From Knoxdaviesia capensis (lineage: Eukaryota > Ascomycota > Sordariomycetes > Microascales > Gondwanamycetaceae): 64,000 bases of DNA. The stretch is from contig LNGK01000008.1 of the NCBI GenBank assembly GCA_001510575.1, forward strand, positions 694,340 through 758,339. Reading direction: 5' to 3'. Positions 9,392-19,250 of the stretch are shown here, in pieces; within the stretch, counting starts at the first letter, position 1, and each line of letters opens with the position of its first letter. The translations under genes and the position numbers were made by a program. The notes beneath the pieces were generated by a model, which saw only the letters and a program-made list of their open reading frames with translations, was not told where the DNA came from and did not search any database.

Positions 9392-11014
9392 TTAATCGTC
9401 GAACTTGATCTTGTTCGCGCCCGAGGCGTGAGCATCGATGCGGGCACCTCCACGACCTCCAAATCCACCACGGCCACCACGGTCGCCACGGTCGCCGAAG
9501 CCACCACGGCCACCACCACGGCCACGGCCGCCAAAGCCACCACCACCACCGCGGCCGCCTCCGAAACCACCGCCACGACCTCCTCCGAAGCCGCCGCGGC
9601 CACCACCACGGGAAGAGCCACCCTCACGGGGAGGACGGGCGCTGGCAAAGTCAAGACGGACAGAGCGGCTAGCACGGCCGTTGCCAATGTAGCCACCGTT
9701 CTTGGCATCGAAAGCCTTCTTCGCATCCTCGACCGAGGAGAAGGACACGTATCCAAATCCCTTGAGGTTTCCAGACTCACTGTTGGTTTAGACAACCGGT
9801 TAGAGATATCCTTATCGGCGAAAATGAACAAACAAGAGAGAGAAAGCAAAGACTTACGGGTCAGTAGGGAGGCGGATGCTGGTGGTCTCGCCAACATCGC
9901 TGAAGAAGTCACGGACATCGTCCTGAGTAACCTCGAAAGGAAGGTTGCCAACGAAGAGGGTATCGCTTTCAGGGCTGACAGTATCACCGTGCTTCTGTGC
10001 ACGATCCTGGGCGCGATCCTTCGGGGCCGACTCGGAGCGAGCGGCGGCAATGTCGAGAGACATGGGGCGACCCTCAAGCTCCTTGCCCTGCATGGCAGCA
10101 ACGGCAGCGTTGGCAAGGTCGGTGCTGGTGAAGTCAACGTATCCGAATCCACGGCTGCGGCCGGAATCCTTGAAGGTCACAACACGGGCACCAGTGCAGC
10201 CCTCAAGGTGCTGGAAGGCCTTGAAGAGACCGTCGTCATCAACATCCCAGCTGAGCTTGCCAGCGAAGATCGAGACAACAGCGGCCTCCTCAGTGTCCGT
10301 CTTGGTCTTCTTAGCAGTAGCGGTCTCCTCCTCAACATTCTTGCGCTTCTTGGACGACTCCTCAGCCTTGGCGGGCTTCTTAGTCTCCTCCTCCTCTTCA
10401 TCAGACTCGGAGTCGGAATCGCTGGAATCAGAGCCATCGGCCTACCACGAAACAGGAATGGTTAGAACAAACTCGATAGGATCAAATCAGCCTGGGGAAC
10501 AATTACTAACCTCATCCTTAGCAGCGGCCTTCTCCTCCTCCTCATCCTCGGACGAGTCAGAGGAGTCGGAGTCGGAATCATCCTCAGACTCGGACTCAGC
10601 CTTCTTGGCAGCTCCATTGGTCTTCGCGCCGTTGGTCTTTCCGTTGGCCTTGGCCTTGGGGACCTCCTCCTCCTCGTCAGACTCCGAGTCGTCAGAATCA
10701 GACTCCGACTCGGACACGGCGGCCTTGGCCTTGCCGTTGGTCTTGCCGTTAGCCTTAGCAACCGGCTTCTTCACCTCCTCGGACTCGGACTCGGACTCGG
10801 ACTCGGAAGAGTCGGATGAGTCGGAGTCGCTGTCCTCGTCGGAAGACTCAGGCTTCTTGATCTGCTTGATCTTCTTGCTGTCAATCTTGGAAGCAACCTT
10901 GGCCGCAACCTCCTTCGACTTGGCCTTGGGGGTCTGCGAAGCCTTAGTCACAGCAGACCGAACCGGGCCCATGCTGGACTTAGAAGAGGCCTTGGTAGAC
11001 TTATCCTTGGCCAT
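9392..11014 (-). CDS. Nucleolin-like rRNA-processing protein (Nsr1/Gar2 family)
   Basis: Nucleolar protein of pre-rRNA processing and small-subunit assembly. Exons on the minus strand: 11014-10511, 10441-9858 and 9779-9392, joining to 491 residues (introns GTTAGT...TAG and GTAAGT...CAG). Domain order is the classic Nsr1/Gar2 one: a Lys-rich start; alternating acidic-serine blocks (SDEDSDSDSS, SESESESESEE, DSDDSESDEEEE) with NGKTNGK linkers to about residue 215; RRM1 from about 224 (SIFAGKLSW, RGFGYVDF); RRM2 from about 322 (TLFVGNLPFEV, KGFGYVSF); and a glycine/arginine-rich tail of about 85 residues ending in KIKFDD. The acidic-serine blocks look like casein kinase 2 substrates, and the RGG tail is a likely arginine-methylation target (known of the family). 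The adjacent non-coding flank is unusual. Confidence 0.93.
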
Positions 11015-11541
11015 TGTGATGAAGATGGATTGTTGTTTGAAAAAGGGGTGGATGGAAATTCAGGGAAGAAATTGTTGGAACGAATTTCCAATGATGAGAG
11101 AAAAAGATGTTTGGGGGGAGAAAAGTGTGTAGAGAAGGAAAAGAAAAAGAAGATGGAGGAGAGAGAAGCAGAGAGGAAAACTTTTTTTTCTTATAAAAGT
11201 GGAAGAGGCTGGGATGGCAACAATTTTTTTTTTCCAAAAGTCCTGCCAAAAAAAGAAAACTTTTTAGGCGGGGAGCCACTAGTTTGTGCAGATAAGAAAA
11301 GCGGTGTGCTTATCTCCAGTCACGTTGGATAACAATAGGACATGGTATTATCACTTTCGGCCTGATATCTGAGGCGGCCAAAACTTACGAGCAGCAGCCA
11401 ATCCGAAGCAAAGGTTTACTGTTACCGTACCTGAACAAATGCATAGAAACCTTCAAACAGCACTCCGATTCCGACTTCGAAGCCTCGCACAACCACCACC
11501 CAATCCACCACCCGAATACCTACGACCAATCCCGATCCACG
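11015..11541. other. Divergent promoter between nucleolin-like gene and complex I subunit
   Basis: 527 bp. Purine-rich next to the nucleolin-like start, i.e. a pyrimidine-rich leader on its sense strand (about 11040-11270). No recognised gene. Confidence 0.55.
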
Positions 11542-11940
11542 ATGCCTACTCCCGAGTCGCCCATGTTCCTGGCCCAGAAGCCCAAGGTCCCGCCCACCTT
11601 CGACGGCGTGGACTACGACGACAACAAGGCCTTCAAGGCTGCGCAGGACGCCATCATCCGCGAGCAATGGGTCGGAGCCATGATGGTGCGCCTGGTTGGC
11701 GAGGAGCTGGGAAAGTGCTACATGCGCGAGGGTGTTAACCATCTTGAGAACTGCGGCCACCTAAGGGGTTTGTGCTGCCCATGCGCGTTTTTCTTTTCGA
11801 GCGGAGAGACGGCCAAATGCTAACGCTGTGTAATTTTGACATCTCCAGAACGGTACTTGACACTCCTGAAGGAGAAGAAGGTCAAGGGCACCCTTTTCCT
11901 ACAACAGAACTACATCGAGAAGCACGAGGGCGGCAAATAA
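11542..11940 (+). CDS. NADH:ubiquinone oxidoreductase 12 kDa subunit (NDUFB10-like)
   Basis: Accessory subunit of respiratory complex I on the intermembrane-space side of the membrane arm. Exons 11542-11767 and 11849-11940 give 105 residues; the intron starts GTTTGT and ends CAG. The segment TFDGVDYDDNKAFKAAQDAIIREQWVGAMMVRLVGEELGKCYMREGVNHLENC and the C-terminal RYLTLLKEKKVKGTLFLQQNYIEK-type ending match the fungal 12 kDa subunit. Cysteines at CYMREGVNHLENC suit a disulphide-stabilised intermembrane-space protein; no cleavable presequence is evident. The frame is also open slightly upstream, but MPTPESP is the natural start. Small size limits certainty somewhat. Confidence 0.85.
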
Positions 11941-12536
11941 ACGACCAATGGCTCGGGTGCGTGCGAATGCGATGACGGCGGCGTTTGATACGAGCGTGAG
12001 GGTCTCTCCGCGTCTATATCACCGTGCGGTTTGGGGGACGACTTCAAACACAACTTGGAGTCCGGGGAGTTCTTGACTTTCTCTTACACACCGAATCGAG
12101 AATAAGAGACGATGTTTATTTTTGTTATATTTTGTAGGGAGCTCGTACTGTTTGTTACGGTCCTTATGGCATTTGTGGCGAGCAGCTTTGCGGCGAATGT
12201 ACTGTACATGTATTCACCAATTGAAGAGTGTTTTTTGAGAGCAATAGAATATCCACAGATCAACTGATATTTACCATAACGTACTGAACGCTTTCCCTGT
12301 TTCTAAATGTGATCTTGGAGGCTGTCGTCCTTGGTGTCTGTAATTGCTCAGGGTCGTCACGTATTTCCCTGGACCTGGGACTATTTGCCGCGATTTAGCC
12401 GCCCAGACGCATTTTTGCGCATCGCAGGTACTGGGCGCCTGGAAAAAAAATCCCTGTGCCAAAAACTTACTTCACGCCTTAACCACGACCAAAACCGTGA
12501 TTTCACCAGCAATCACTTCCTTCATTATCACCCGCC
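11941..12536. other. Intergenic region, no gene seen
   Basis: About 600 bp between two co-oriented genes for mitochondrial proteins: the 3' flank of the complex I subunit, then the promoter of the mL54 gene. No motif strong enough to name. Confidence 0.6.
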
Positions 12537-13229
12537 ATGATTTGCAGAAGCTGTATATTAAGGGCGTCGTCCGCCCTGACGCGTCGCCCAATCGTGGCCT
12601 CGCGCCCGTTCTCCGTCTTGTCGCCGCGATTCAACGCTGCCGTGGCCGACTCTTCCTCAGCAACCCCCGAAGCCTCAGATGCTGCTGCTGCCCCCGACTC
12701 TACGACTGCGGAGTCGAAATCATCGTGCCCGGCTGGCACCGTCCTTAGCGGCCTCAACTACTTCAACAACAAGCAAGACCCCGTTGCCCTGGCAGACGAG
12801 GCGTACCCCGAGTGGCTATGGAAGTGCCTTGATGTGGCCACCAAGGCCACCGACGAGGCCGACGAGAATGCCGGAGACGAGTACTGTATGTTGCGATCCC
12901 CTGTCGGTTGCGGCTAGCCGACAAAGTGTTTCATAGGCCGCTGCTAACTGACTCTTCCTCCTCCCTCAATAGCTAAATCGAGGAAGCAACGACGACTGGC
13001 CTTGAAGAAACAACGACTCCTCGAAGCGAAGCTTCTCGCCGAAGGCAACCTCGAAGCCCTCGCCCCCAAGATCCCGCTGCACCAGCAGAGCATCAACCTG
13101 CCCGCTACCCAGGACGGCACGCTGGAGAGCGCACGCGTCGCTGCGGCTGGCCGCGCGGAGCTGACCAAGTCCATGCGCAAGGACCGGAAGGGCAAGATCC
13201 GCGAGGCCAACTACCTCAACACAATGTAA
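12537..13229 (+). CDS. MRPL37: Mitochondrial large ribosomal subunit protein mL54 (Mrpl37)
   Basis: Structural protein of the mitochondrial large ribosomal subunit. Exons 12537-12885 and 12973-13229 give 201 residues; the intron is GTATGT...TAG and joins T to CT to make Ser. The N-terminus MICRSCILRASSALTRRPIVASRPFS is a clear matrix presequence. The family core is CPAGTVLSGLNYFNNKQDPVALADEAYPEWLWKCLD, where CPAGTxLxGLN and the YPEWLW segment are hallmark mL54 features. A basic helical tail (SRKQRRLALKKQRLLEAKLLAEGN) follows, then an extended C-terminus ending NYLNTM. An Ala/Ser-rich low-complexity linker lies between presequence and core. Confidence 0.9.
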
Positions 13230-13687
13230 TAGGTGCCGTGTACTGTACAGATACGAGGAACAGAGGAGAAGGAGAAGATACAAGTTGCGTGGAGGTGGAT
13301 TTACCGACCGTTGGGAGTGCTCTCGACAGCATCCTATGTACATTATCATTTTGTAAAACATCCATGATACACAAATCAAACTACAGTTATGTACGCAGCT
13401 TTGGAGCAACGTTGTTGCAATGCAATCGAAAACACGAATTCAAGTAGATCGACTGTCTGGAAAGAGAGTAGAAGGTCCTGACCAGAACCAATGGTACGAA
13501 AAACACACTCCAAACGCCCCAGTTTATGATATCGTCTAAAAGCAAGCCCCTGCTCCCAATGATCCGTTGAAAATGAACCTCCGATTATCCTCGGCGTTTG
13601 TAACTCCCCCAAAAGAAAATCCAGCAAACAAAGAAACAAAGAATGCGAAAAACAGACTCTTCAAGTTGGAGATAGTGTTGGTCTCCC
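13230..13687. other. Convergent intergenic region (mL54 / TAF7)
   Basis: About 460 bp between converging 3' ends, AT-richer than flanks. No gene seen. Confidence 0.6.
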
Positions 13688-15181
13688 TCACTCCTCCTCT
13701 TCCTCCTCCTCTTCGTTAATCGAGGACTTTTTCAAGGCAATCTCCGCCTTGAGAGACCGGATCGTCTCCAGCACACGCTTCTTCAGAATGGATGAGTTGG
13801 CGACCGTAGGCTTTAGCAGATCAGCCTCCTTCGAGAGCAGCTGTGCCTGGAGCTCCTTGATATCCTCCTTGACGCCCTTGACGACGTCAGCCCGAGCTTG
13901 CTGGTCCTCGTCCATGTCGTCATCGTCATCTTCGTCCTCCTCGGACTCGTCCTGCTCGACGCTATCTTGCAGGTTGGGCGCCGGTGTAGTGGCTGCGGCG
14001 GTCATGGGCGTGACGGCTTCGAGGTTGGTGCCGGGAGTGACGGCTGACTCCTGGTCAGCCTCCTCGAAGGCGGCCTCGAGATCGGCCTCCAGATCAGCAT
14101 CACCAAGCACGTCGTCGTCTTCCTCTTCGTCGGGCTGCTGCGGGAAGTAGCTGTCCTCTTCTTCACCCTCGCCATCCTCGTCCTCGTCTTCGATGAGACC
14201 AAGCGGCGTCTTCTGGCGTCGGTCGTCCATCCACTCCCATCTAGACGACTGAGCGGCGCGATCCGCAGCAAGGAGGCGCTCCACTTCGGCCTCCTTGTCC
14301 TCGATCTCCTTGCGGCTGATGGTTTTCGCGAACCGGCGGTTGACACAGTCGTGCATCGGCGGCGTAAGTCCGTGCGGCCACTTAAAGCCCGGCTGGACGG
14401 CAGATGGGAGCGGCGTGGTACGGGCCTCGTCGTCATTAGCGACAGCCTTGAACACCAGCAGCATTTGCGAAATGTCGGCAGACTTCATGAGCGTCTTCCG
14501 GTCCCAGGTTTTCATGCTTTCGGTGATGGTGGGGAGATCGACGAGCACCGCAACATACGGCTGTCCCAGGATTGTGAGAATGGCACGACGGGATTCTTCC
14601 TCGAGAAAGCGAAGCTTCACATCGGCACCGCCATCGCTAGAGAAGATGCGGTTCTCAGCAACCGCCTTCAAGAGATAATCCTGGTGTTCGCCGGTGGGGA
14701 GCATGCGCATAATGATCTGTTCCTCGATCGCCGGGTCGATCTCTAAGTCGCTGGCTTCCGAGTCGTATCCATCGCCGGAAATGCGAACGGGCGGCCGGCC
14801 CTTGTGGCGAATGATGAGTCGGGGCGCGTCTGAGCCGCCCTTCGCGGTGGGTTTAATCTTGAGGTAGCTTCTTTTCTGCGGCCGTCGCGCCTGGACAGTG
14901 ATCTCCTCGTCGCCAATCTCGTCGTGCTCGCGCTTCTTCGCGGTCGGCTTCGTCTGGCGGCCGGCTTTAGTAGTTGCGGGAGTGGTCACAATCGACGGAA
15001 TGCCCCCGTCGGCTGGGGTAGGAGGGAGTGAGCGCTTGGTGTTGATTTTGATGCGCGTAGACGGTGTCGCGAGGGGAGTGCTCGCGGTCGGGGTAGAATT
15101 GATGTCGGAGAATGAACCGAGTCTGGAGCTGGATACATTCAGCTTAAGGATAGGTCGGGGAGGGGGTGGGGGGTCGCCCAT
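13688..15181 (-). CDS. TAF7: Transcription initiation factor TFIID subunit 7 (TAFII55 N-terminal domain)
   Basis: TFIID subunit that contacts TAF1 and modulates its activity at RNA polymerase II promoters. Single exon, 497 residues. The first ~115 residues are proline/serine/threonine-rich and basic. The TAFII55 domain spans about residues 120-300: PRLIIRHKGR, EEQIIMRMLPTGEHQDYLLKAV, a DVKLRFLEE strand, then the diagnostic VAVLVDLPTITESMKTWDRKTLMKSADISQMLLVF. LDPLTPPMHDC-like wording (GLTPPMHDCVNRRF) marks the domain end. The rest is strongly acidic (EDEDEDGEGEEEDS, DESEEDEDDDDDMDEDQQ), followed by a coiled-coil (KEDIKELQAQLLSKEADLLKP) and an acidic end. The start is the first ATG after an in-frame region rich in stops. 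Confidence 0.92.
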   Translation of the reverse strand: MGDPPPPPRPILKLNVSSSRLGSFSDINSTPTASTPLATPSTRIKINTKRSLPPTPADGGIPSIVTTPATTKAGRQTKPTAKKREHDEIGDEEITVQARRPQKRSYLKIKPTAKGGSDAPRLIIRHKGRPPVRISGDGYDSEASDLEIDPAIEEQIIMRMLPTGEHQDYLLKAVAENRIFSSDGGADVKLRFLEEESRRAILTILGQPYVAVLVDLPTITESMKTWDRKTLMKSADISQMLLVFKAVANDDEARTTPLPSAVQPGFKWPHGLTPPMHDCVNRRFAKTISRKEIEDKEAEVERLLAADRAAQSSRWEWMDDRRQKTPLGLIEDEDEDGEGEEEDSYFPQQPDEEEDDDVLGDADLEADLEAAFEEADQESAVTPGTNLEAVTPMTAAATTPAPNLQDSVEQDESEEDEDDDDDMDEDQQARADVVKGVKEDIKELQAQLLSKEADLLKPTVANSSILKKRVLETIRSLKAEIALKKSSINEEEEEEEE

Positions 15182-15602
15182 GTTGAATAAGATGGCCTCG
15201 AAGGAGGGCTGCGAATAGCGAAAATGGAGGTAGAGTTATAAGTTGAGTTGAGCGCAATGTTGAAGAAAAAAGTTCGATTAAATTAATGCCGATGAGGGGA
15301 ATGATAGCTCTGATGAAGGTATGGAATAATGACTGCTGAAAAATGAACATATGCACGGGAGAGGTGGGTGAGAAGAGGAGATAGAAAGAACGGAAGAATA
15401 GGTGTCCCGGTTGATTTTGTTGCGAAAGGTCGAAGTTCAAAATGCTCACTCGATTCAACGTAAAATCTTGGGACTGAAAGCGTCAAGGGTATAACCCTTA
15501 TATCTCGACCACTGGTAACTTGCCCACCACGCAATGTCTTTCCGTCACTCTCTCTTAGCAATTCCTGGAAAAAAAGAGTGCAGTCCAAAGCTTTTACGTT
15601 AT
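15182..15602. other. Intergenic region upstream of TAF7
   Basis: 420 bp between the TAF7 start and the 3' end of the next minus-strand gene. No gene or strong motif recognised. Confidence 0.6.
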
Positions 15603-16821
15603 TTATTTCTTCCGCTCCATAGAGTCAGTAACATGCTTTTCAAATGGTGGCCGAACCCGCTTCACAACCTGCCGCGCCATCTCCCAAGTCAAACCAACAA
15701 GCAAATCCACTCTCCGACGACCCTCAGGGTGCGATCGCAGTCTCACATATCGGTTCGAAATTTCAGATGTCAGGAGGTTCCGTTGAATCTGCCGGCAAAG
15801 CTGTTCAGATGGCATATGCTCCAGAAACATCCATATGAAGTCGGTTTCCGATAGTGTTGTTGTCTGGTAGTTCTTCACAAACAGGGCGTAGTACGCTTGC
15901 CACTGTTTGTACTCAGGAGTCATGTTTTTCTTATCAGAAGCTCGCATCGACACTGTTTATACGTGCAATTCGTTAGCATCAAGCAGGCAGGCAATTCGGA
16001 GGCGTAGCTCTGGGGCACTTACACTCTGGTCCTCGCGCTGCATGTGAGACCTTCTGTGTCACATCGGGGTCGAGGCAGACACTCATTGCATCACAACGTC
16101 CCGTAGCCATTTCAATCTCTTTCCGGAGCTCTTCAAACTGTATCGGAAGCTGCATCATCTGTGTTTCCATTTTGTTTGTGAGTATGGCCAGAGCCGTTTT
16201 GGCACTGGTAACAGCTTCAGCAAGCTCAGACACGCGGGTCAGAACTGTCTTTCCAAACGCATCCAGATTCTTTGCCCCCTTGGTGCTGTTGTTTGATATC
16301 TGTCGTTCGAGCTTTAGGAACTTTGTATTTATGATGGGAGATAGCATTTTGTGCAATGATTTCTGAAGCGATTCGAACTGCTCCATGCGGGTTTGCAATT
16401 CTGCAACATCAGCCTTATACGAAGCGGCCGCACCGGAAGACGTCGAGGATATCAGTTGGCGAAGGTTGTCCAGCTGTTGCACTAGTTCATGGCGAGTATC
16501 CTTCTGCGTTTGCTCAATCCGGTCGAGCTTGTCCGATGTCGACTGGCCCAGGGCTATGGCCTTGTCGACCTTTGTCGTGAGACTCTTCACTTCCTCTCGA
16601 AGGCGGTGCTCCTGGTACGACGAATTGGCCCGGACGGCAAATTCCAAGATATCCCGACTACTACCTGTAGCTAGCAATTCTCGGATGACCTGCTTGGTGC
16701 CGGCATCATTGCTGGGTGGGAGGATGTTGTCGAATGGACTCTGGATCAGTTGTTGAATCTCGCCTGTTATTGGCTCCGGTGAGAGAACAATTTGGGCGTC
16801 ATGAGTGTGTCCCAGCTCCAT
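15603..16821 (-). CDS. Unrecognised coiled-coil protein
   Basis: I do not recognise this protein. The model joins minus-strand exons 16821-16023 and 15952-15603 into 382 residues (intron GTAAGT...CAG, T joined to TG). It starts MELGHTHDAQIVLSPEPITG. Residues ~75-230 are heptad-like and charged (HRLREEVKSLTTKVDKAI, ELVQQLDNLRQLI, AELQTRMEQFESLQKSLHKML, LERQISNNST), so a long coiled coil is likely. The second exon is a compact, aromatic-rich segment (YKQWQAYYALFVKNYQTTTLSETDFIWMFLEHMPSEQLCRQIQ) that looks globular and ends in a basic stretch. No signal peptide or membrane segment is seen from the chosen ATG. The frame is open further upstream with a hydrophobic stretch, which I take as leader. 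The join is plausible but not proven. Confidence 0.6.
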
Positions 16822-17228
16822 GGAAGTATGTAAGCGAGCAGACAAAGAGATAGGAAGCAACAAAAACTGTGATGCGATGAAAAGCCTCAACACAAAAGCT
16901 TGGTATTGAAGAACACGGAAGATGGTACACGACCCTATTTGATCGAGAAAAAACCTGAAACTCGACGTAGTCATCATCGGCCACGAAACGAAGAAGGAGC
17001 AACGCATTTAGAAAACTGGAAGGAACTAAGTCAGGAAATAAAATGTGCATCAAACGCGGATATCGGGATATCGAGTACAAAAATCCAAGAAAAAGAATGC
17101 AGATGGCCATAACATGCGAACACGGATAATCCAGATAACAAAGCAAAAAACAGAACGAAGCCAAGTCTATCTCTTACAATCTTCTTCACACTTCATACCG
17201 GGGAACAAGAAAAGGGGGGTCAGCGGAC
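16822..17228. other. Intergenic region, no gene seen
   Basis: About 400 bp: promoter of the coiled-coil gene and 3' flank of the DUF3074 gene, both on the minus strand. A-rich; nothing further recognised. Confidence 0.6.
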
Positions 17229-18224
17229 CTATGAACTATCATGACTAACTTTGTCGTTTTTGGCTTCTGTTGGCTGATCTTCATCAGCCTCGGAAGAGCG
17301 CTGCTTTCCCTTCAGACGCTGAACATCCAACCAGCCAATGAACAGCGGAACGTCGCGGGCAATCTGCCCCGGCACGGCCATTGCCTGGATCCACGCCGGC
17401 AGCACGCCGGACGCGTTCGACGCGGTGGCCATGACCCACTCGATGTCCCCGTTGGGCAGCTTGCGGAAGCGCTCGATGCTGGAGTACGCCCCGATGACCA
17501 CGGCCGGGTCGCGGCTCAGCCGGGCGAGCGGCGACTCACGGATGCCGGGCACCGCGAGCGACACGACGAGGAACTCGGAGTCGTGGACGCCGGCGTCGAC
17601 CCGCGCACACGTGGCCTGCAGGACCGCGAACACGCGGTCGCGCAGCAGCCCGCCGAGCCGGTGGCGCATCTCCTCGAGCCGCAGCGTGAACCGGCCCCAC
17701 CGCTCGCCGGCGACGTCGATCTCCAGCGCGGGGTCGCAGGCGGCCGACCAGGTGGCCGCGGTGTGGGCGGCCGAGATGGTCGGCACGAACTGCGACTCGG
17801 CGTACGCGTGCTCGTCCTTGAACCACCGCACGAACTCCTGCCAGGCCGCCGTTTTCTGCCGGATGGCGTCGTCGTGCACGCTGACGCGACACGCCCACGT
17901 CTCAGGGGTCGACGGCGCGCACGGCGCGGTGGGAGCCTCCCCCTCGGCCTCCCGGACTGCGCGGAGCTCGGCCGTGCTGACCACGCGGTCGTACAGGTGC
18001 ACCGGCGCGGCGGCGGCCGGGAACGTGCGCCGGCCCTTTTTCTTCCACACGGCCGGGTCTGCCGTCCCGGTCTTCGGCGCTGCGCTATCGATAAACGGGA
18101 TTGCTTCCGCCAGGATCGAGCGCAGTAAGGGGGTCAAGTCCGCAGCTGAGGCGGCCGTGGGCGGGAGTTTGGCGACGGGGATGCCCCAGAGCCGCACCAC
18201 GGGGCCCAGGTCGGAAGACGTCAT
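17229..18224 (-). CDS. DUF3074 (START-like) domain protein
   Basis: Single exon, 331 residues. Composition and motifs match fungal DUF3074 proteins, a START-like fold family expected to bind a hydrophobic ligand; no reaction is known. Seen in order: an N-terminal helix region (LTPLLRSILAEAIPFIDSA), KKKGRRTFPAAAAPVHLYDRVV, the core WQEFVRWFKDEHAYAESQFVPTI that introduces the START-like domain, then alternating strand-like segments (RFTLRLEEMRHRLGG, FLVVSLAVPG, VIGAYSSIERFRKLPNGDIEWVMATASNASGVLPAWIQAMAVPGQIARDVPLFIGWL) ending in a Lys/Glu tail. The last part resembles the C-terminal helix of START proteins lining the cavity. The start MTSSDLGPVVRLWG is the ATG where the hydrophobic pattern begins; the frame continues upstream with another ATG but no domain features. 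Confidence 0.75.
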   Translation of the reverse strand: MTSSDLGPVVRLWGIPVAKLPPTAASAADLTPLLRSILAEAIPFIDSAAPKTGTADPAVWKKKGRRTFPAAAAPVHLYDRVVSTAELRAVREAEGEAPTAPCAPSTPETWACRVSVHDDAIRQKTAAWQEFVRWFKDEHAYAESQFVPTISAAHTAATWSAACDPALEIDVAGERWGRFTLRLEEMRHRLGGLLRDRVFAVLQATCARVDAGVHDSEFLVVSLAVPGIRESPLARLSRDPAVVIGAYSSIERFRKLPNGDIEWVMATASNASGVLPAWIQAMAVPGQIARDVPLFIGWLDVQRLKGKQRSSEADEDQPTEAKNDKVSHDSS

Positions 18225-19250
18225 CGGGATTGTCGGATTGTGCGGCTGCCAGGGGGGACGGGTTTCAAATGGGAGAGACAAAGGGAAGGACGGAACGAAC
18301 ACAATTTCACGCAGATCCGGAAATTACAAAATATCAATTGGAAAGAAAGAAGGAAAAGAGAAGAGAAGAGGAAAAAGCAGCACAAGAAAAACAACTACAA
18401 GGGGCATCAAATAGAAAATAGTGAGGGTTCAACTCAAAACATTTTGGTGTGGCTGTACTGTTAAACGCTAGTTGTTGCAAGGCCAGAAGAAATGGATGTG
18501 ACGTTCTGGCTGTCTTTGTCTCATCTCATGTTTGATAGTGGGACGGAAATACGCCCGTGCATACCGTGAAGGCGAGTAAACAAGAGGAACGACCATAACG
18601 CCCCCCCAAAAAATAAAGTCACTGTTGTCAGATTTCCTCAAACGCTGCTGAGTATCTTGCAAATCCGCTACTGCGCGGGAAACAAGAATTGCATATCCTC
18701 ATAGGCTTAGCCTCCAGCTCCAAAGTGCTCGTAAACTCAAACGTAACCTTGACATGAAGCAAGGCGCACTCGTACAGCCGCGTCAGGACCACCATTCGGC
18801 CTTGGCTTTGATAGCCATTCACTCAGACGTGTATTTCAACGACAGATGCCTTGTACGCGCATTTCATAATGGTCCTTTTCGATTGTGTTTTGGTATTAGA
18901 GAGAGGTATATTAGAACATTGAGTGAGTTTGGGCGTGCATAAATAGCCCGAGATCTAAACTTGGTGACAGAAATGAAAACAAGATAAGATATCCTTTCTT
19001 GTCCTTCCGTCTTTCATCAGACCACCTTGGGGCCCGTCTATAGCATCATTAAAATAAGTTCGAAGAATGTCGCAAAAGCACTCCGCCCTAACCTTCGCGC
19101 CGTGACAACTCCCAAAGCAAGAACATTTTTTCAAAGTTTCCAAGCATATTAGCCTCGACATGGCATGTGTTTTCGATTCCGAGTGGGAGGACTTTCGTGA
19201 GTTTTGTTTGTTTTTTTTGTCAAGGTATTTTTCTTCACCCCCTCACGTTC
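18225..19250. other. Intergenic region, no gene seen
   Basis: About 1 kb between the DUF3074 gene start and the CYP51 3' end, both minus strand. Short open frames here have no recognisable content. An A-rich stretch (18340-18420) adjoins the DUF3074 leader. Confidence 0.6.

Noticed and set aside
10000..11132. Long plus-strand Ser-rich frame opposite the nucleolin-like gene
   Set aside because: It is the reverse reading of the acidic-serine repeats; the minus strand has clear RRM domains and splice sites.
16822..17007. Upstream extension of the coiled-coil gene with a hydrophobic N-terminus
   Set aside because: No good start context and the sequence looks like leader; a signal peptide there would not suit a coiled-coil protein.
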